Below, in pieces: positions 62,110 to 64,000 of a stretch of 64,000 nt of DNA. A model generated the notes under the pieces. That model was not told where the DNA came from and did no database searches. It saw only the letters and a program-made list of their open reading frames with translations. Position numbers and translations under genes: made by a program. Location of the stretch: assembly GCA_963783145.1 (NCBI GenBank), contig CAWAMM010000007.1, forward strand, positions 682,001-746,000. Reading direction: 5' to 3'. This DNA is from DATGKG01 sp963783145. Lineage in GTDB: Bacteria; Desulfobacterota; Binatia; Binatales; Binataceae. Within the stretch, counting starts at the first letter, position 1. The number at the start of each line of letters is the position of its first letter.

Positions 62110-62220
62110 TCTATTAAACTATCGCGCGATCTCTATCGTCTTTTTCCTGACATCGAGCCCGAAGAGTTGAAGGCGGATTCGGAATAGATCTCCTCCTTTC
62201 AACGCAGGCGGCGCATTCAT

Positions 62221-62304
62221 TTCTGGTAGGGGCGCTTCGCAAAGCGCCCGTAAAATCCTGGACGGCTTTGGTCTTTTATCAGCAGCGATCCGCCCCTACC
62301 GGAA
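62221..62304. repeat. Short element with 14-base inverted ends
   Basis: TTCTGGTAGGGGCG (62221-62234) matches the reverse complement of CGCCCCTACCGGAA (62291-62304) at 13 of 14 positions. Inside, GGGCGCTT-CGC-AAAGCGCCC forms a hairpin next to the left end. At 84 bases it resembles a small MITE or dispersed intergenic repeat. No other copy is in the window. Confidence 0.6.
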
Positions 62305-62317
62305 TTGGCTTCGGCGG

Positions 62318-63187
62318 CTAAACTTTCGCACCGCGCGCGGCGATTGATTCGAGGCCGCGCACCACTTTCACGCCATCCTCGGATACCGCGGACGCTGCCA
62401 CGACAAGGCGACTAACTCCCGCTTCCTGATACTGCTTCATCACGTCGGCGGTCAGCGTGTCGGCGCCGCCCATCAGTAGCACCGAAAATTCGAGCTTCTC
62501 CGGATCGCGGCCGAACTCCTTCGCCATCTTCTTAATCTGCGGAATGCACTCGCGCGCCTTCTCGACGCTGAGACCTCCCGGGCACCATCCGTCGGCGTAG
62601 CGCGCGACACGCTTAAGCGCATGCTTCGGGTCGTGCGCGCCGAGGAGAATCGGCGGACCCGGTTTCTGCACCGGCTTGGGCCCGAGCTTGATGGATGGGA
62701 ACTTTATGATGTCGCCGGAGTAGCTGACGTCGTCGCCCGTCCACAAAACGCGCAATGCCTCGACGGATTCGCGCAGATGCTGCCAGCGCCGCGCGAAATC
62801 GACCCCCATCACTTCGGCCTCCTCGCGAAACCATCCGGCGCCGACGCCGAGAATGAGCCGTCCCTTCGAGTATAGATCGATCGATGCGGTGACCTTCGCG
62901 GTTTCGATGACATCACGCTGTGGGAGCAGGCAGATAGCGGTGCCGATTTTGATGCGCGAGGTCGCAACGGCGGCGATTGCCAGCGCGACGAATGGATCGA
63001 TCAGCCGCGCATAGAACTCGGGAACTTTTCCATCGCGCGAGCGTGGATAGTGCGTGGTGTAGGTGGTCGGCACCGCCATGTGCTCGGCGACGAAAAATGA
63101 TTCGAAGCCGAGGTTCTCGCATTCGCGCGCGATCGCGCCCGGATTGCCGGATTGCTCGGTGAGAAAAACCAACGCGCCGATTTTCAT
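62318..63187 (-). CDS. F420-dependent luciferase-like oxidoreductase (LLM class)
   Basis: 289 residues from ATG 63187 with GGAGG 8 bases upstream. Barrel motifs: KIGALVFLTEQSGNPGAIAR, GFESFFVAEHMAVP near residue 28, KIGTAICLLPQRDVIETAK near 80 and RLILGVGAGWFREEAEVMG near 105. The sequence fits the F420-dependent subfamily with GWF-R-EEA. Substrate unknown. Divergent from the aldo/keto reductase gene. Confidence 0.9.
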   Translation of the reverse strand: MKIGALVFLTEQSGNPGAIARECENLGFESFFVAEHMAVPTTYTTHYPRSRDGKVPEFYARLIDPFVALAIAAVATSRIKIGTAICLLPQRDVIETAKVTASIDLYSKGRLILGVGAGWFREEAEVMGVDFARRWQHLRESVEALRVLWTGDDVSYSGDIIKFPSIKLGPKPVQKPGPPILLGAHDPKHALKRVARYADGWCPGGLSVEKARECIPQIKKMAKEFGRDPEKLEFSVLLMGGADTLTADVMKQYQEAGVSRLVVAASAVSEDGVKVVRGLESIAARGAKV

Positions 63188-63254
63188 GATGAATTCCTCC
63201 ATGCGGCTTGGGAGTGGCTCTCACCTTAGCACCGAACGCGCTAAAATCCCGCCC

Positions 63255-64000
63255 ATGGCACTTCCCGCATCGAGTCGCTTCCAGTTCACCCCCGATCTCA
63301 GCATCTGCCGCATCCTCAACGGCATGTGGCAGGTTTCCGGCGCGCATGGCCGCATCGATCCGGCGCGCGCGATCCCCGAAATGTTTGCCTACCATGAGGC
63401 GGGGTTCACTACCTGGGACCTCGCGGATCATTACGGACCCGCCGAGGATTTCATCGGCGAGTTCCGGCGCGAGTTCGCGAAGCGCCACGGTGCGGAGCGG
63501 CTTGCGGAGATCCAGGCCTTCACCAAATGGGTGCCGAGGCCGGGCCGTATCACGCGGCGGATGGTTGACGATGCGATCGGTCGCTCGCTTTCGCGCATGA
63601 ACGTCGAATGCCTCGACCTGCTGCAATTTCACTGGTGGGAGTATGCGGATCGCAGCTACCTCGATGCGCTCAAGCATCTCGCTGATATGCAGCGCGAAGG
63701 CAAAATTCGTCATCTCGCGCTGACCAACTTCGACACCGAGCGGTTGCGCATCATCACCGATGCGGGCATCCGCATCGTGTCGAATCAGGTGCAGTATTCG
63801 CTGGTCGATCGCCGTCCCGAAGCCGCGATGGCCGCGTTCTGCCTCGAACACAACATCACGCTGCTCACCTATGGCACCGTGTTGGGAGGATTGCTGTCCG
63901 AGAAATTCCTCGGGCGCCCGCAGCCGCATCGGAACGAGCTCAACACCGCGTCGCTGCAGAAGTACAGCCAGATGATCGATGCCTGGGGCGGATGGACGCT
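63255..64000 (+). CDS. Aldo/keto reductase, cut by the window end
   Basis: The frame starts at ATG 63255 and is still open at the last base, giving 248 visible residues. The catalytic tetrad of the AKR family is in place: Asp and Tyr in TTWDLADHYGPAED near residue 53, Lys in IQAFTKWVPRPG near 92 and His in DLLQFHWWEYADRS near 125. It reduces carbonyls with NADPH; substrate unknown. The C-terminal cofactor segment lies outside the window. Confidence 0.9.
   Translation, partial: MALPASSRFQFTPDLSICRILNGMWQVSGAHGRIDPARAIPEMFAYHEAGFTTWDLADHYGPAEDFIGEFRREFAKRHGAERLAEIQAFTKWVPRPGRITRRMVDDAIGRSLSRMNVECLDLLQFHWWEYADRSYLDALKHLADMQREGKIRHLALTNFDTERLRIITDAGIRIVSNQVQYSLVDRRPEAAMAAFCLEHNITLLTYGTVLGGLLSEKFLGRPQPHRNELNTASLQKYSQMIDAWGGWT

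Overview
The window is a GC-rich, gene-dense stretch of bacterial chromosome. It has no rRNA, no tRNA I can recognise and no CRISPR array. The gene content suggests a soil or sediment bacterium that lives on acyl-CoA chemistry: four crotonases, three acyl-CoA dehydrogenases, two thiolase-like/DUF35 pairs, two class III CoA-transferases, two luciferase-like (F420/FMN type) oxidoreductases, SDRs, EthD, SnoaL-like and RidA-like proteins. This mix is typical of uncultured Binatota/Desulfobacterota-like or actinobacteria-like degraders. The lineage is an inference; no marker gene is present to settle it.

Layout. 1-1.5 kb: end of an operon (thiolase-like, DUF35, crotonase). 1.6-4.1 kb: exported phosphodiesterase and a VOC protein, convergent. 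4.1-7.0 kb: divergent perR-like regulator and katG around a TTTAG/CTAAA operator. 7.1-13.2 kb: acyl-CoA dehydrogenases, a TauD-type dioxygenase, a higBA pair and a crotonase. 13.6-17.8 kb: three-subunit molybdenum hydroxylase plus a MoaD-like protein, followed by a probable orphan small RNA. 18-24.8 kb: minus-strand stress group (SnoaL-like, UspA, KatE, GlgX, GT4). 25-30.9 kb: crotonase, then a segment bounded by repeats of the crotonase 3' end that holds two exported proteins, a SnoaL-like gene, an inverted-repeat pair and a lower-GC unknown gene; an aldose-1-epimerase-like gene lies on the far side. 31-36 kb: RRM protein, coiled-coil protein, mtnA, a CrtC/AttH-like protein, an AT-richer orphan and a second toxin/antitoxin pair. 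36-41 kb: DUF6285/phosphotransferase pair and an oligopeptide-type ABC transporter without ATPases. 41-47 kb: SDRs, a LigB-type dioxygenase, a PaaG-like isomerase and a four-gene operon (RidA-like, amidohydrolase, SnoaL-like, PPOX). 46.9-51 kb: macrodomain protein, then a CecR-like TetR regulator with an EmrAB-type efflux pair. 51-55 kb: EthD protein, hydrolase and two CoA-transferases, the first with a +1 frameshift. 55.3-56.9 kb: an IS110-family element with long inverted repeats. 56.9-59.6 kb: operon of hydrolase, Ltp2-like protein and DUF35. 59.7-60.3 kb: three micro-ORFs with strong ribosome binding sites. 60.6-64 kb: two luciferase-like oxidoreductases, a 53-codon gene and an aldo/keto reductase cut by the window end.

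How the genes fit together: most operons supply steps for activating, dehydrogenating, hydrating and cleaving CoA-linked substrates, including retro-aldol type cleavage by thiolase-like/DUF35 pairs. Oxidative defence is doubled (PerR/KatG and KatE). The most interesting unexplained material is the micro-ORF cluster, the terminator-ended RNA after the molybdenum hydroxylase operon, the repeated use of a crotonase 3' end as a junction, and the non-coding part of the IS110 element.
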